DNA from: Endozoicomonas euniceicola
Lineage (GTDB): Bacteria > Pseudomonadota > Gammaproteobacteria > Pseudomonadales > Endozoicomonadaceae
Direction: 5' to 3'
DNA: 64,000 nt
Assembly: GCF_025562755.1 (NCBI RefSeq)
Contig: NZ_CP103300.1
Span: forward strand, 3,163,001 to 3,227,000
Part shown: in pieces, positions 19,634-27,289 of the stretch
How positions within the stretch are numbered: the first letter of the stretch is position 1
Layout of the letters: every line of letters begins with the position of its first letter
Position numbers and translations under genes: made by a program
The notes under the pieces: generated by a model
What the model was told of the DNA's origin: nothing
What the model saw: only the letters and a program-made list of their open reading frames with translations
Databases searched by the model: none

Positions 19634-19670
19634 CTGGCTCTGTGCTGATGGCTGAGTTGCGCTCGTAACC
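19634..19670 (-). pseudogene. Second copied fragment of the gene at 16024
   Basis: About 37 bp matching 16599-16635 (GGCTCTGTGCTGATGGCTGA shared) in the same orientation, between the P3 leader and element M2. With the fragment at 18530-18629 it preserves the order of the parent gene, as if one gene copy had been opened and P3 plus M1 now fill the gap. Confidence 0.7.
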
Positions 19671-19673
19671 TTA

Positions 19674-19788
19674 GGGGCGCAGCATTCAATAACTTACCGG
19701 GCTTTTGGCTTTTGGCTGTTGGCTATTAGCTGCTCATACAGCCAAAAGCCAAAAGCCAACAGCGGTATATTATGTTCTGCTGCTTCCC
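19674..19788. mobile_element. MITE-like element M2 (115 bp), TTA target duplication
   Basis: Same ends as M1 in opposite orientation: GGGGCGCAGCATTCAATAAC at the left and GTTCTGCTGCTTCCC at the right, flanked by TTA at 19671-19673 and 19789-19791. The core is TTGGCTT, TTGGCTG, TTGGCTA, TTAGCTG, a short loop, then AGCCAAA heptamers. Confidence 0.75.
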
Positions 19789-19901
19789 TTAATCTTCAGT
19801 GGTGACTCCCTAATCAAAGGAAGAGCTTTAGCAAAATCGTCGTAAACCCTCGCCCAATGCGGGCGGGGATATAAGACGGGAAGGCGCAGAGCCTTCCGCC
19901 A

Positions 19902-20330
19902 TCAATCTGGTGTACTCTGGCTATTAACGTAGTCCTTCAGGGTCTCGATAGTTGCACCGCCAGCACTGCAAGCAAAGTAAGACCTTGACCACATTAAGCC
20001 TGCTTTGCTCTGAGCAGTAAGGTGGGTATTCAGCATTCGCAACCGTCGTGATGATGTTGATTTGAGATTATTTACCATGACACTGATAGCCAGTTTTGGT
20101 GGGTAGGCCACCAACAGGTGTACGTGATCTTTTTCGCCATCCATTTCAAGTAACTGGCATTCCAGTTTTTCACATGCACTCTCGAACGACTCCCGTAACT
20201 GCTTGATCATATAGCCATCAAAAAGCTTTCGCCTGTACTTTGTCGTGAACACCAAATGAACAACCAGCTTGGTAACGCTATGTCGTTTGCGAAGATACCC
20301 TTTAAGCAAATCTTTATTGTGTGTGCTCAC
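19902..20330 (-). CDS. tnpA: TnpA Y1 transposase (copy B)
   Basis: 142 aa from GTG 20330, which has AGAGG seven bases upstream; the longer frame to 20432 overlaps tnpB and lacks conservation. HUH motif KDHVHLLV with H69 and H71; catalytic Y134 in LKDYVNSQ. It catalyses single-strand excision and insertion of the element (family knowledge). Intact, and nearly identical to copies C and D. Confidence 0.92.
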   Translation of the reverse strand: MSTHNKDLLKGYLRKRHSVTKLVVHLVFTTKYRRKLFDGYMIKQLRESFESACEKLECQLLEMDGEKDHVHLLVAYPPKLAISVMVNNLKSTSSRRLRMLNTHLTAQSKAGLMWSRSYFACSAGGATIETLKDYVNSQSTPD

Positions 20331-20395
20331 TTGAAAACCTCTTTCAAATACCTGTAATATAGAGCTTATATTAATGAGCACTGAAATAACGTTCC

Positions 20396-21568
20396 ATGCT
20401 GAGAGCCACCAAAGTACGAATCTATCCAACATCAGAGCAGGCGGAATTTCTCGACCGTCAGTTTGATGCTGTGCGGTTCGTATGGAACAAGGCCCTGGCT
20501 ATTAAGGTTCATTATTACAAGGTTCGTGGGCAGAGCCTTTCTCCCAAAAAACACCTGAAGCCCTTGCTGGCAAAAGCCAAGAAAAGCCGAAAGTACTCAT
20601 GGCTGAAAAACGCTGACTCTATTGCACTGCAACAGGCCACTATCAATCTGGATACGGCCTTTCAAAACTTTTTCAATCCCAAATTGCAGGCAAGATTTCC
20701 TCGCTTCAAGAAAAAGCATGGCAAGCAAAGTAGCTACCATTGTACGTCTGTCTCTGTGGGCGATAACTGGATAAAAATCCCCAAGTGCAAGCCCATAAGG
20801 GCTAAAGTGCATCGTGAAATAGTGGGTAAGGTGAAGTCTGTCACCCTGAGCAGAACGCTAACCGGCAAGTATTTTGCCTCCATATTGGCTGATGATACCC
20901 AGGAACAACCAAAACAGATTGATAATCTTGAAGCTAATCAGGTTGTCGGTGTTGATATGGGGATTACTGATCAGGCTATCACCAGTACCGGCCATAAGAC
21001 TGGCAATCCTCGCTTTCTGAAAAAAGCACAACGTAACCTGAAAAGAAAACAACAGGCTCTATCTCGCTGCAAGAAAGGCTCAAAAGGTAGGCACAAAGCC
21101 CGTTTATTGGTGGCAAAGGCGCATGAGCGTGTAGCCTTTGCCCGTAATGATTTTCAGCATAAGCTATCAAAACAACTCATCGACGAAAACCAAGCGGTGA
21201 TTGTGGAGACACTGAAAGTTAAAAACATGCTCAAGAACAAGCGTCTTGCTCGTTCTATTGCTGATGCTGGCTGGCACTCACTGATAACCAAACTCGAATA
21301 CAAGGCAAAGCAGGAAGGTAAACATCTGGTGAAGATAGACCAGTGGTTTGCATCCTCTAAAACTTGCTCAGTCTGCGATTTGAAACAGGAAAAAATGCCA
21401 TTGAGAATCCGATCATGGGAGTGTAGCTGTGGTGCTATCCATGACCGGGATATTAATGCAGCTCGCAATATCAAGAAGCAAGGCATATTGAAATTAAAGG
21501 CGGAAGGACTGTCCGTTTCTGCTGATGGAGGCTTGCGTAAATCCGGCAGACTGTCGGTTGCTGCCTAA
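20396..21568 (+). CDS. tnpB: TnpB RNA-guided nuclease (copy B)
   Basis: 390 aa, full length. RuvC catalytic residues D187 (VGVDMG), E271 (VIVETLKV) and D352 (HDRDINAA) are present, and the zinc ribbon has C324, C327, C343 and C345. TnpB proteins cut DNA guided by an RNA from the element's right end and help keep the element at its donor site (family knowledge). This copy reads GITDQAITS where copy D reads GITDLAITS, next to the catalytic Asp. The gene starts 66 bp from tnpA, so the two share a divergent promoter region. Confidence 0.93.
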   Translation: MLRATKVRIYPTSEQAEFLDRQFDAVRFVWNKALAIKVHYYKVRGQSLSPKKHLKPLLAKAKKSRKYSWLKNADSIALQQATINLDTAFQNFFNPKLQARFPRFKKKHGKQSSYHCTSVSVGDNWIKIPKCKPIRAKVHREIVGKVKSVTLSRTLTGKYFASILADDTQEQPKQIDNLEANQVVGVDMGITDQAITSTGHKTGNPRFLKKAQRNLKRKQQALSRCKKGSKGRHKARLLVAKAHERVAFARNDFQHKLSKQLIDENQAVIVETLKVKNMLKNKRLARSIADAGWHSLITKLEYKAKQEGKHLVKIDQWFASSKTCSVCDLKQEKMPLRIRSWECSCGAIHDRDINAARNIKKQGILKLKAEGLSVSADGGLRKSGRLSVAA

Positions 21569-21608
21569 GAAATCAGAAGCCTCACCCGATAGGGTGGGGA
21601 GCAGTCAC
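21500..21608 (+). ncRNA. Probable omega RNA 3' region of copy B
   Basis: In IS605-type elements the TnpB guide RNA spans the tnpB 3' end and the right end, and the guide is read from the flank. The right-end hairpin CTCACCC-GATA-GGGTGGGG and the final CAGTCAC fit this. The predicted guide would start at 21609 (CCACAATAGGTTTATT). The 5' boundary is unknown. Confidence 0.45.
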
Positions 21609-21619
21609 CCACAATAGGT

Positions 21620-22246
21620 TTATTTACAGCATGTTAAGCAAGAATAGCTACCAAAGGAAACAATAGCACCTATCAAGGCTCCTGCAGCTGCATCAATAAC
21701 TCTGTAGATAGGGTCGTGTGACTGGCATTCTCCTTCTGTGGTTTTGTTACCTGTTCGCTGTAGGGATATGCCTGAAGCGTCGGCGTTTGCCAGAAACGTT
21801 GCACCAGAGGACTCGTCTTTTACATAGAAACTGTGATTTTGCCCGGAAGGCTGTACAGGATAAACCTTTAACAGGTGTGCAGAGGTGCCGTTACTGGCCT
21901 GTGTTTGCACTATCAGACCTTTTCCGTCGGTAGTCGGTGATGCTGCGACAAAGTGTTCTTCACCATTGATCTGAATGCTGTGGTTTATCCCGGAACTCCG
22001 GGATATCGACACAGGCGACATCCCTTTCAAAACAGGTGTGGCAGTTATGCCTTTTGAGGTTGAAGATATCTTGTAGCTTAATTCAGGAGTCTTGTTCAGA
22101 TGGTTTTTGGTTATTAATGACAGGGCGGTGGTATTTTCTATGGGGGCGGCCCGTACTGATGGAGTCAGAAACAATATTGCCCCGATGTACAGAATCAGAC
22201 TGAAAGCAGGCTGGCTTCCAGAAAAGAATGCCTGAATAACGAACAT
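21620..22246 (-). CDS. P-family paralog P4
   Basis: 208 aa, the most divergent member. The signal peptide (LILYIGAILFLTPSVRA) and a few ectodomain positions differ, but KISSTSKGITATPVLKGMSP and HLLKVYPVQPSGQNHSFYVK are kept. The tail is short: GALIGAIVSFGSYSCLTCCK, a membrane span ending in cysteines. IS copy B ends 12 bp after its stop, so its former neighbour sequence has been separated. Confidence 0.72.
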   Translation of the reverse strand: MFVIQAFFSGSQPAFSLILYIGAILFLTPSVRAAPIENTTALSLITKNHLNKTPELSYKISSTSKGITATPVLKGMSPVSISRSSGINHSIQINGEEHFVAASPTTDGKGLIVQTQASNGTSAHLLKVYPVQPSGQNHSFYVKDESSGATFLANADASGISLQRTGNKTTEGECQSHDPIYRVIDAAAGALIGAIVSFGSYSCLTCCK

Positions 22247-22422
22247 ATTTAACCCTGCATTAATTTTTAGAACATCCAGAACGAGAAAGGGAAATATAGA
22301 TACAAATTGGGCTTACGCAAGTCATTGTCAGGCTGAATGTTCGCTCAAGTTCTTACTTTTGAACTATTTTTTTTCCGAATAGTCGAACTGATAAGCGTTT
22401 CAAAAATAAAGGAAGAAGCATC

Positions 22423-22818
22423 ATGAATATTGAAGCAGAAAAATCTTCAACGACTTACAGTTGTAATTTTAGCGATTTGGGTCAAATAGAATTAACCTGT
22501 TGTCTAGCTTCGGGGCTTTTTTTGGGCTCTGCCGTTACCTATCAAAACCCCTATTCTTATGTAGCGGCCTTTGCCACTTTTTGGTTTGGAGCAGGCTTTC
22601 CAAACCAGATTAAGATCATTAGTGAAACACAGAATACTAACATAGGTGACAGAACTGCCAGGGTGATAAATCAACAGCCAGGTTCAAGCTCCCTGGTGAC
22701 CGCTGAGGAGAGGAGTAGGATCGCGGAACAAAGACCGAATCCGAGTTTTGGAAATACGGATAATTACGGGGCTGATCAAATTAGAAAGCGGAATTTGTCA
22801 GATCAGAACCGTGAGTGA
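22423..22818 (+). CDS. Hypothetical membrane protein ending at the IS copy C boundary
   Basis: 131 aa with two adjacent hydrophobic stretches (ELTCCLASGLFLGSAVTY and YSYVAAFATFWFGAGF) and a polar, Asn/Gln-rich C-terminal half. AAAGGAAG precedes ATG 22423. The last codon straddles the start of IS copy C at 22815 and the TGA stop lies inside the element. Joining the flanks around the IS gives GAC-TAA, so the original protein probably ended at the same place. Divergent from P4. Confidence 0.55.
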   Translation: MNIEAEKSSTTYSCNFSDLGQIELTCCLASGLFLGSAVTYQNPYSYVAAFATFWFGAGFPNQIKIISETQNTNIGDRTARVINQQPGSSSLVTAEERSRIAEQRPNPSFGNTDNYGADQIRKRNLSDQNRE

Positions 22819-22854
22819 CTGCTCCCCACCCTATCGGGTGAGGCTTCTGATTTC

Positions 22855-24027
22855 TTAGGCAGCAACCGACAATCTGCCGGATTTACGCAAGCCTCCATCA
22901 GCAGAAACGGACAGTCCTTCCGCCTTTAATTTCAATATGCCTTGCTTCTTGATATTGCGAGCTGCATTAATATCCCGGTCATGGATAGCACCACAGCTAC
23001 ACTCCCATGATCGGATTCTCAATGGCATTTTTTCCTGTTTCAAATCGCAGACTGAGCAAGTTTTAGAGGATGCAAACCACTGGTCTATCTTCACCAGATG
23101 TTTACCTTCCTGCTTTGCCTTGTATTCGAGTTTGGTTATCAGTGAATGCCAGCCAGCATCAGCAATAGAACGAGCAAGACGCTTGTTCTTGAGCATGTTT
23201 TTAACTTTCAGTGTCTCCACAATCACCGCTTGGTTTTCGTCGATGAGTTGTTTTGATAGCTTATGCTGAAAATCATTACGGGCAAAGGCTACACGCTCAT
23301 GCGCCTTTGCCACCAATAAACGGGCTTTGTGCCTACCTTTTGAGCCTTTCTTGCAGCGAGATAGAGCCTGTTGTTTTCTTTTCAGGTTACGTTGTGCTTT
23401 TTTCAGAAAGCGAGGATTGCCAGTCTTATGGCCGGTACTGGTGATAGCCAGATCAGCAATCCCCATATCAACACCGACAACCTGATTAGCTTCGAGATTA
23501 TCAATCTGTTTTGGTTGTTCCTGGGTATCATCAGCCAATATGGAGGCAAAATACTTGCCGGTTAGCGTTCTGCTCAGGGTGATAGACTTCACCTTACCCA
23601 CTATTTCACGATGCACTTTAGCCCTTATGGGCTTGCACTTGGGGATTTTTATCCAGTTATCGCCCACAGAGACAGACGTACAATGGTAGCTACTTTGCTT
23701 GCCATGCTTTTTCTTGAAGCGAGGAAATCTTGCCTGCAATTTGGGATTGAAAAAGTTTTGAAAGGCCGTATCCAGATTGATAGTGGCCTGTTGCAGTGCA
23801 ATAGAGTCAGCGTTTTTCAGCCATGAGTACTTTCGGCTTTTCTTGGCTTTTGCCAGCAAGGGCTTCAGGTGTTTTTTGGGAGAAAGGCTCTGCCCACGAA
23901 CCTTGTAATAATGAACCTTAATAGCCAGGGCCTTGTTCCATACGAACCGCACAGCATCAAACTGACGGTCGAGAAATTCCGCCTGCTCCGATGTTGGATA
24001 GATTCGTACTTTGGTGGCTCTCAGCAT
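22855..24027 (-). CDS. tnpB: TnpB RNA-guided nuclease (copy C)
   Basis: 390 aa, full length, nearly identical to copies B and D with all three RuvC acidic residues and the four zinc-ribbon cysteines. It reads GIADLAITS just after the first catalytic Asp, where B has GITDQAITS and D has GITDLAITS. Its guide RNA would be read into the flank below 22815 (minus strand TCACGGTTCTGATC). Confidence 0.93.
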   Translation of the reverse strand: MLRATKVRIYPTSEQAEFLDRQFDAVRFVWNKALAIKVHYYKVRGQSLSPKKHLKPLLAKAKKSRKYSWLKNADSIALQQATINLDTAFQNFFNPKLQARFPRFKKKHGKQSSYHCTSVSVGDNWIKIPKCKPIRAKVHREIVGKVKSITLSRTLTGKYFASILADDTQEQPKQIDNLEANQVVGVDMGIADLAITSTGHKTGNPRFLKKAQRNLKRKQQALSRCKKGSKGRHKARLLVAKAHERVAFARNDFQHKLSKQLIDENQAVIVETLKVKNMLKNKRLARSIADAGWHSLITKLEYKAKQEGKHLVKIDQWFASSKTCSVCDLKQEKMPLRIRSWECSCGAIHDRDINAARNIKKQGILKLKAEGLSVSADGGLRKSGRLSVAA

Positions 24028-24092
24028 GGAACGTTATTTCAGTGCTCATTAATATAAAGTTTATATTACAGGTATTTGAAAGAGGTTTTCAA

Positions 24093-24521
24093 GTGAGCGC
24101 ACACAATAAAGATTTGCTTAAAGGGTATCTTCGCAAACGACATAGCGTTACCAAGCTGGTTGTTCATTTGGTGTTCACGACAAAGTACAGACGAAAGCTT
24201 TTTGATGGCTATATGATCAAGCAGTTACGGGAGTCGTTCGAGAGTGCATGTGAAAAACTGGAATGCCAGTTACTTGAAATGGATGGCGAAAAAGATCACG
24301 CACACCTGTTGGTGGCCTACCCACCAAAACTGGCTATCAGTGTCATGGTAAATAATCTCAAATCAACATCATCAAGACGGTTGCGAATGCTGAATACCCA
24401 CCTTACTGCTCAGAGCAAAGCAGGCTTAATGTGGTCAAGGTCTTACTTTGCTTGCAGTGCTGGCGGTGCAACTATCGAGACTCTGAAGGACTACGTTAAT
24501 AGCCAGAGTACACCAGATTGA
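24093..24521 (+). CDS. tnpA: TnpA Y1 transposase (copy C)
   Basis: 142 aa from GTG 24093, preceded by AGAGG at good spacing. HUH motif reads KDHAHLLV (Ala where B and D have Val between the two His residues) and the catalytic Y134 is kept. Otherwise the protein is nearly identical to copies B and D. Confidence 0.92.
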   Translation: MSAHNKDLLKGYLRKRHSVTKLVVHLVFTTKYRRKLFDGYMIKQLRESFESACEKLECQLLEMDGEKDHAHLLVAYPPKLAISVMVNNLKSTSSRRLRMLNTHLTAQSKAGLMWSRSYFACSAGGATIETLKDYVNSQSTPD

Positions 24522-24610
24522 TGGCGGAAGGCTCTGCGCCTTCCCGTCTTATATCCCCGCCCGCATTGGGCGAGGGTTTACGACGATTTTGCTAAAAGCT
24601 GTGCAATGGT

Positions 24611-25501
24611 TCAGATATCACTTTCCGGCAGGGAAGAAGATCTGGCGATCTTGTTCAGGTTCCAGTTTTCCATGCCCCAGTTGATGATATCTTCTATGCT
24701 TTCTTCCTTCAGGCCTTTCGGAGGTTGCTGCCCCAATGCCTGCAACGCTTTCGCCAGCAATGGCCGGGGTTCATCCAGAGACAGTTCGGGAGCCAGGTTC
24801 TGTTTGCTGAGCTTGTCACCATTATCCTGAACAATCACCGGAATATGGGCATAAGTCACTCTATTCATGCCCAGTGCTGATTGCAGACTGATTTGTCGGG
24901 GAGTGGAATCAATCAGGTCGTGTCCGCGTACAATATGGGTAATTTTCTGAAACTCGTCGTCTACACAGACCGCCAGCTGATAGGCATACAGTTTTTCTTT
25001 ACGCTTTACGATAAAGTCGCCCAGCGTTTTCATATCAAAGCGTTGCTGCCCCTGAATCCGGTCGTTGAACGCAATCACTTCATCATGGCTGTTCAGCCGC
25101 CAGGCATAAGGTTTATCCGGAAGGTCGGTAAGGGAAGCGCTACGACAAAGTCCCGGATAAATGCCATGGTATGGCTGCAACTGCTTGCGTGAACAGACGC
25201 AGGGGTAAATAGCCTGCCGTTTTCGCAGCTGTTCTATGGCGTCTTCATAAAGGCTGCTGCGCTGGCTTTGATAGAGTATCTCGCCATCCCAGTGCAACCC
25301 ATAGACCTCCAGCGCTTTAAGAATTTTACTGGCAGCACCCGGTTGTTCCCTGGGTGGGTCGATATCTTCCATACGCACCAGCCAGGTGCCGTTCTGGTGT
25401 CGGGCATCAAGATAACTGGCCAGAGCTGCGACCAGCGAGCCGAAGTGCAGGGGGCCGGTCGGGGAAGGGGCAAATCGTCCAATGTACGGCGAAGCGGTCA
25501 T
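24611..25501 (-). CDS. gluQ: Glutamyl-Q tRNA(Asp) synthetase
   Basis: 296-aa truncated GluRS paralog that attaches glutamate to queuosine in tRNA-Asp. It shows the class I signature GRFAPSPTGPLHFGSL (HIGH equivalent), the zinc-binding CVCS...YHGIYPGLC region and KLSKQ (KMSKS equivalent), and lacks the anticodon-binding domain. It sits downstream of dksA as in E. coli. IS copy C ends about 16-20 bp after its stop codon and leaves the gene intact. Confidence 0.93.
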   Translation of the reverse strand: MTASPYIGRFAPSPTGPLHFGSLVAALASYLDARHQNGTWLVRMEDIDPPREQPGAASKILKALEVYGLHWDGEILYQSQRSSLYEDAIEQLRKRQAIYPCVCSRKQLQPYHGIYPGLCRSASLTDLPDKPYAWRLNSHDEVIAFNDRIQGQQRFDMKTLGDFIVKRKEKLYAYQLAVCVDDEFQKITHIVRGHDLIDSTPRQISLQSALGMNRVTYAHIPVIVQDNGDKLSKQNLAPELSLDEPRPLLAKALQALGQQPPKGLKEESIEDIINWGMENWNLNKIARSSSLPESDI

Positions 25502-25549
25502 AGACAGGAATACAGGCGCAATAGTAGTTAAAAGTGATGACTGCCAGAT

Positions 25550-25615
25550 ACAACCAAGCCGCGAAGCCCTGCATAATACCCTACACGATACGATGCGGCG
25601 GTCGCGGCTTGTTGT
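25550..25615 (-). promoter_or_regulatory. Long inverted repeat between dksA and gluQ
   Basis: ACAAC-CAAGCCGCGA at 25550 and TCGCGGCTTG-TTGT ending at 25615 are nearly perfect inverted arms of about 14 bp with a 38-base spacer. A transcription terminator in the dksA-gluQ gap is known in enterics, so this could be an attenuator or processing site. It has no T tract, so the role is uncertain. Confidence 0.45.
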
Positions 25616-25635
25616 CGATCAGTCAACAGGGATCA

Positions 25636-26079
25636 TTAGTGACCCAGCTGCTTTTCCTTGATCTCGGCCAGAGTTTTGCAGTCAATGCAAAGTGTCGCAG
25701 TCGGACGAGCTTCCAGACGGCGAACACCGATCTCCACACCGCAGGAATCGCAGAAACCATAGTCCTCTTCTTCAATACGAGTCAGAGTCTTATCAATCTT
25801 GCGAATAAGCTTGCGCTCACGGTCGCGGGCACGAAGTTCCAGGCTGAACTCTTCTTCCTGACTGGCACGATCGGCCGGGTCAGGGAAGTTCGCTGCTTCG
25901 TCCTGCATGTGGTTTACGGTGCGATCCACTTCCTCCATCAACTCCTGCTTCCACTGCCTGAGGATGCCGGTGAAGTGCTCGACCTGTTTGTCATTCATGT
26001 ACTCTTCGCCGTCCTTCTCCTGATATGGAGTGAAGGAACGGAGCAGATTACCTTGATCCGCTTTTTTCTGTGCTGACAT
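25636..26079 (-). CDS. dksA: RNA polymerase-binding transcription factor DksA
   Basis: 147 aa, normal length. Coiled-coil region in the middle with the tip motif DPADRASQEEEF and its two aspartates, then the C4 zinc finger FCDSCG...CIDC. With ppGpp it inhibits stable-RNA promoters and activates amino-acid promoters (family knowledge). Upstream of gluQ on the same strand and divergent from sfsA, the conserved gammaproteobacterial neighbourhood. Confidence 0.96.
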   Translation of the reverse strand: MSAQKKADQGNLLRSFTPYQEKDGEEYMNDKQVEHFTGILRQWKQELMEEVDRTVNHMQDEAANFPDPADRASQEEEFSLELRARDRERKLIRKIDKTLTRIEEEDYGFCDSCGVEIGVRRLEARPTATLCIDCKTLAEIKEKQLGH

Positions 26080-26415
26080 GATTACAGCCTCATCACCTTT
26101 TTCTAGTAGCCGTGCTCACGCATTTTTCACGGCTTTCCATCCGATGTCGGGCCTTAGCCCGACCTCCCTGAAAGCTGAGGACAACACTTTGGGTGCCTGA
26201 TGTTTAACAGACACTCACCTCTTGCCTTCCTAACAGAAGCGGAGAAACTACCAAAACCAATGACAATCCGCCACAAAAAAGTCATCAACTTCTCGTGTCA
26301 CAGCGATGTTTATCCACTACTTATTGACATCAGACAGTAATTTCGGGAAATACTCAGTCCGCTGTCTTAGAATGCAAAAACTGAATACCAAACAATAGTT
26401 TAATCATAAAACAGT
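26080..26415. promoter_or_regulatory. Divergent dksA/sfsA intergenic region with leader hairpins
   Basis: 336 bp without a gene. On the dksA side there are two stable hairpins: GTCGGGC-CTTA-GCCCGAC (26146-26163) and GCCGTG...CACGGC just above the dksA ribosome binding site, so the dksA mRNA may have a structured leader. Toward sfsA, TTGACA at about 26323 could be a -35 box with a weak -10. Confidence 0.4.
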
Positions 26416-27147
26416 ATGAAATATCCAGAAATTCTTCAGGAAGGACGTTTAATCCGTCGCTACAAACGCTTTATGGCAGACATTGAGCGGGCAGATGGTC
26501 AGCAAATTACGTTGCATTGCCCGAATACCGGCTCCATGAAAAATTGCCTGTATCCCGGTAAGCGGGTCTGGTATTCCGACTCCCATAACCCCAAACGAAA
26601 ATACCCCTGCACCTGGGAGCTGGCGGAAATCCCTGTGGTGTTCGATGGCAATGAACAAATGACTCTGGCGGGTATGAATACTGGCCGGGCCAATCCACTG
26701 GTGGAAGAGTTGCTCCAGGCCGGCAGGGTAGAAGCACTGGCGCAGTACAGTACTATCCGTCGGGAGGTGAAATATGGCTCGGAAAACAGCCGGATCGATT
26801 TTCTGCTGACTCAGGACGGTTTGCCGGACTGTTACCTTGAAGTGAAAAGCGTGACCCTGGCAATGGGCGAAGGTCTGGGTTTATTTCCCGATGCGGTCAC
26901 CAGCCGGGGAGCCAGGCATCTGCGGGAGCTCCGGGAAATCTGCGAAAAAGGGGGGCGGGCTGTTCTGTTTTTCTGTGTTCAGCATACCGGTATTGACCGG
27001 GTGGCACCTGCGGATGAGATTGATCCGGAGTACGGTCGAACCCTGCGTGAAGCTATCAGGGCTGGCGTTGAAGTGATGGCATGGGGGGCGGATATTTCAA
27101 CGGTGCAAATTGAGCTGACAAAAGAGTTGCTTGTGCTGGTTGGGTAA
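26416..27147 (+). CDS. sfsA: SfsA family protein (sugar fermentation stimulation)
   Basis: 243 aa, full length. Landmarks are RRYKRFMADIE, HCPNTGSMKNCL, the nuclease-like core SRIDFLL...CYLEVKSVTLA and FPDAVTSRGARHLREL. SfsA has an OB-like domain plus a PD-(D/E)xK nuclease-like domain; its role in maltose metabolism gene control is poorly defined. Neighbour of dksA as in many gammaproteobacteria. Confidence 0.93.
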   Translation: MKYPEILQEGRLIRRYKRFMADIERADGQQITLHCPNTGSMKNCLYPGKRVWYSDSHNPKRKYPCTWELAEIPVVFDGNEQMTLAGMNTGRANPLVEELLQAGRVEALAQYSTIRREVKYGSENSRIDFLLTQDGLPDCYLEVKSVTLAMGEGLGLFPDAVTSRGARHLRELREICEKGGRAVLFFCVQHTGIDRVAPADEIDPEYGRTLREAIRAGVEVMAWGADISTVQIELTKELLVLVG

Positions 27148-27289
27148 AGGTCAGAAGTCGTCAGGTCAGAGGGTTGATTTGGCTATTTCTTCGGTGACGA
27201 TTTTTAGCGACAGGAACTAAGAGTAGAAAAGGGAGTCAAAGCAAGAGTTATAAAACGATCGAACCATTTCATGACTACAAGGATGTATG

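Larger units (their letters stand above)
19832..21608 (+). mobile_element. IS605-type element, copy B (1777 bp)
   Basis: Complete IS200/IS605-type element with divergent tnpA and tnpB. Boundaries come from comparing copies B, C and D: all share TTAG-CAAAATCG at the left and GGGGAGCAGTCAC at the right, and differ outside. Left-end hairpins are CGCCC-AATG-CGGGCG and GGAAGGC-GCAGA-GCCTTCC; the right-end hairpin is CTCACCC-GATA-GGGTGGGG. There are no terminal inverted repeats and no target duplication, as expected. TTAG is the likely insertion target. Confidence 0.9.
22815..24591 (-). mobile_element. IS605-type element, copy C (1777 bp, inverted relative to B)
   Basis: Same ends as copy B in reverse: the right end begins at 22815 (GTGACTGCTCCCC) and the left end reaches CGATTTTG-CTAA at 24591-24595. 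Copies B and C enclose P4 and the 22423 gene with their tnpB ends facing each other, forming a 1.78-kb near-perfect inverted repeat. Confidence 0.9.

Noticed and set aside
19507..19689. 61-residue N-terminal extension of P3
   Set aside because: Covers the family leader and a copied gene fragment; the other members start at the aligned ATG with a ribosome binding site.
20331..20432. N-terminal extension of TnpA in the IS605-type copies
   Set aside because: Overlaps tnpB and exceeds the normal TnpA length; a GTG start with a good ribosome binding site lies inside in all three copies.
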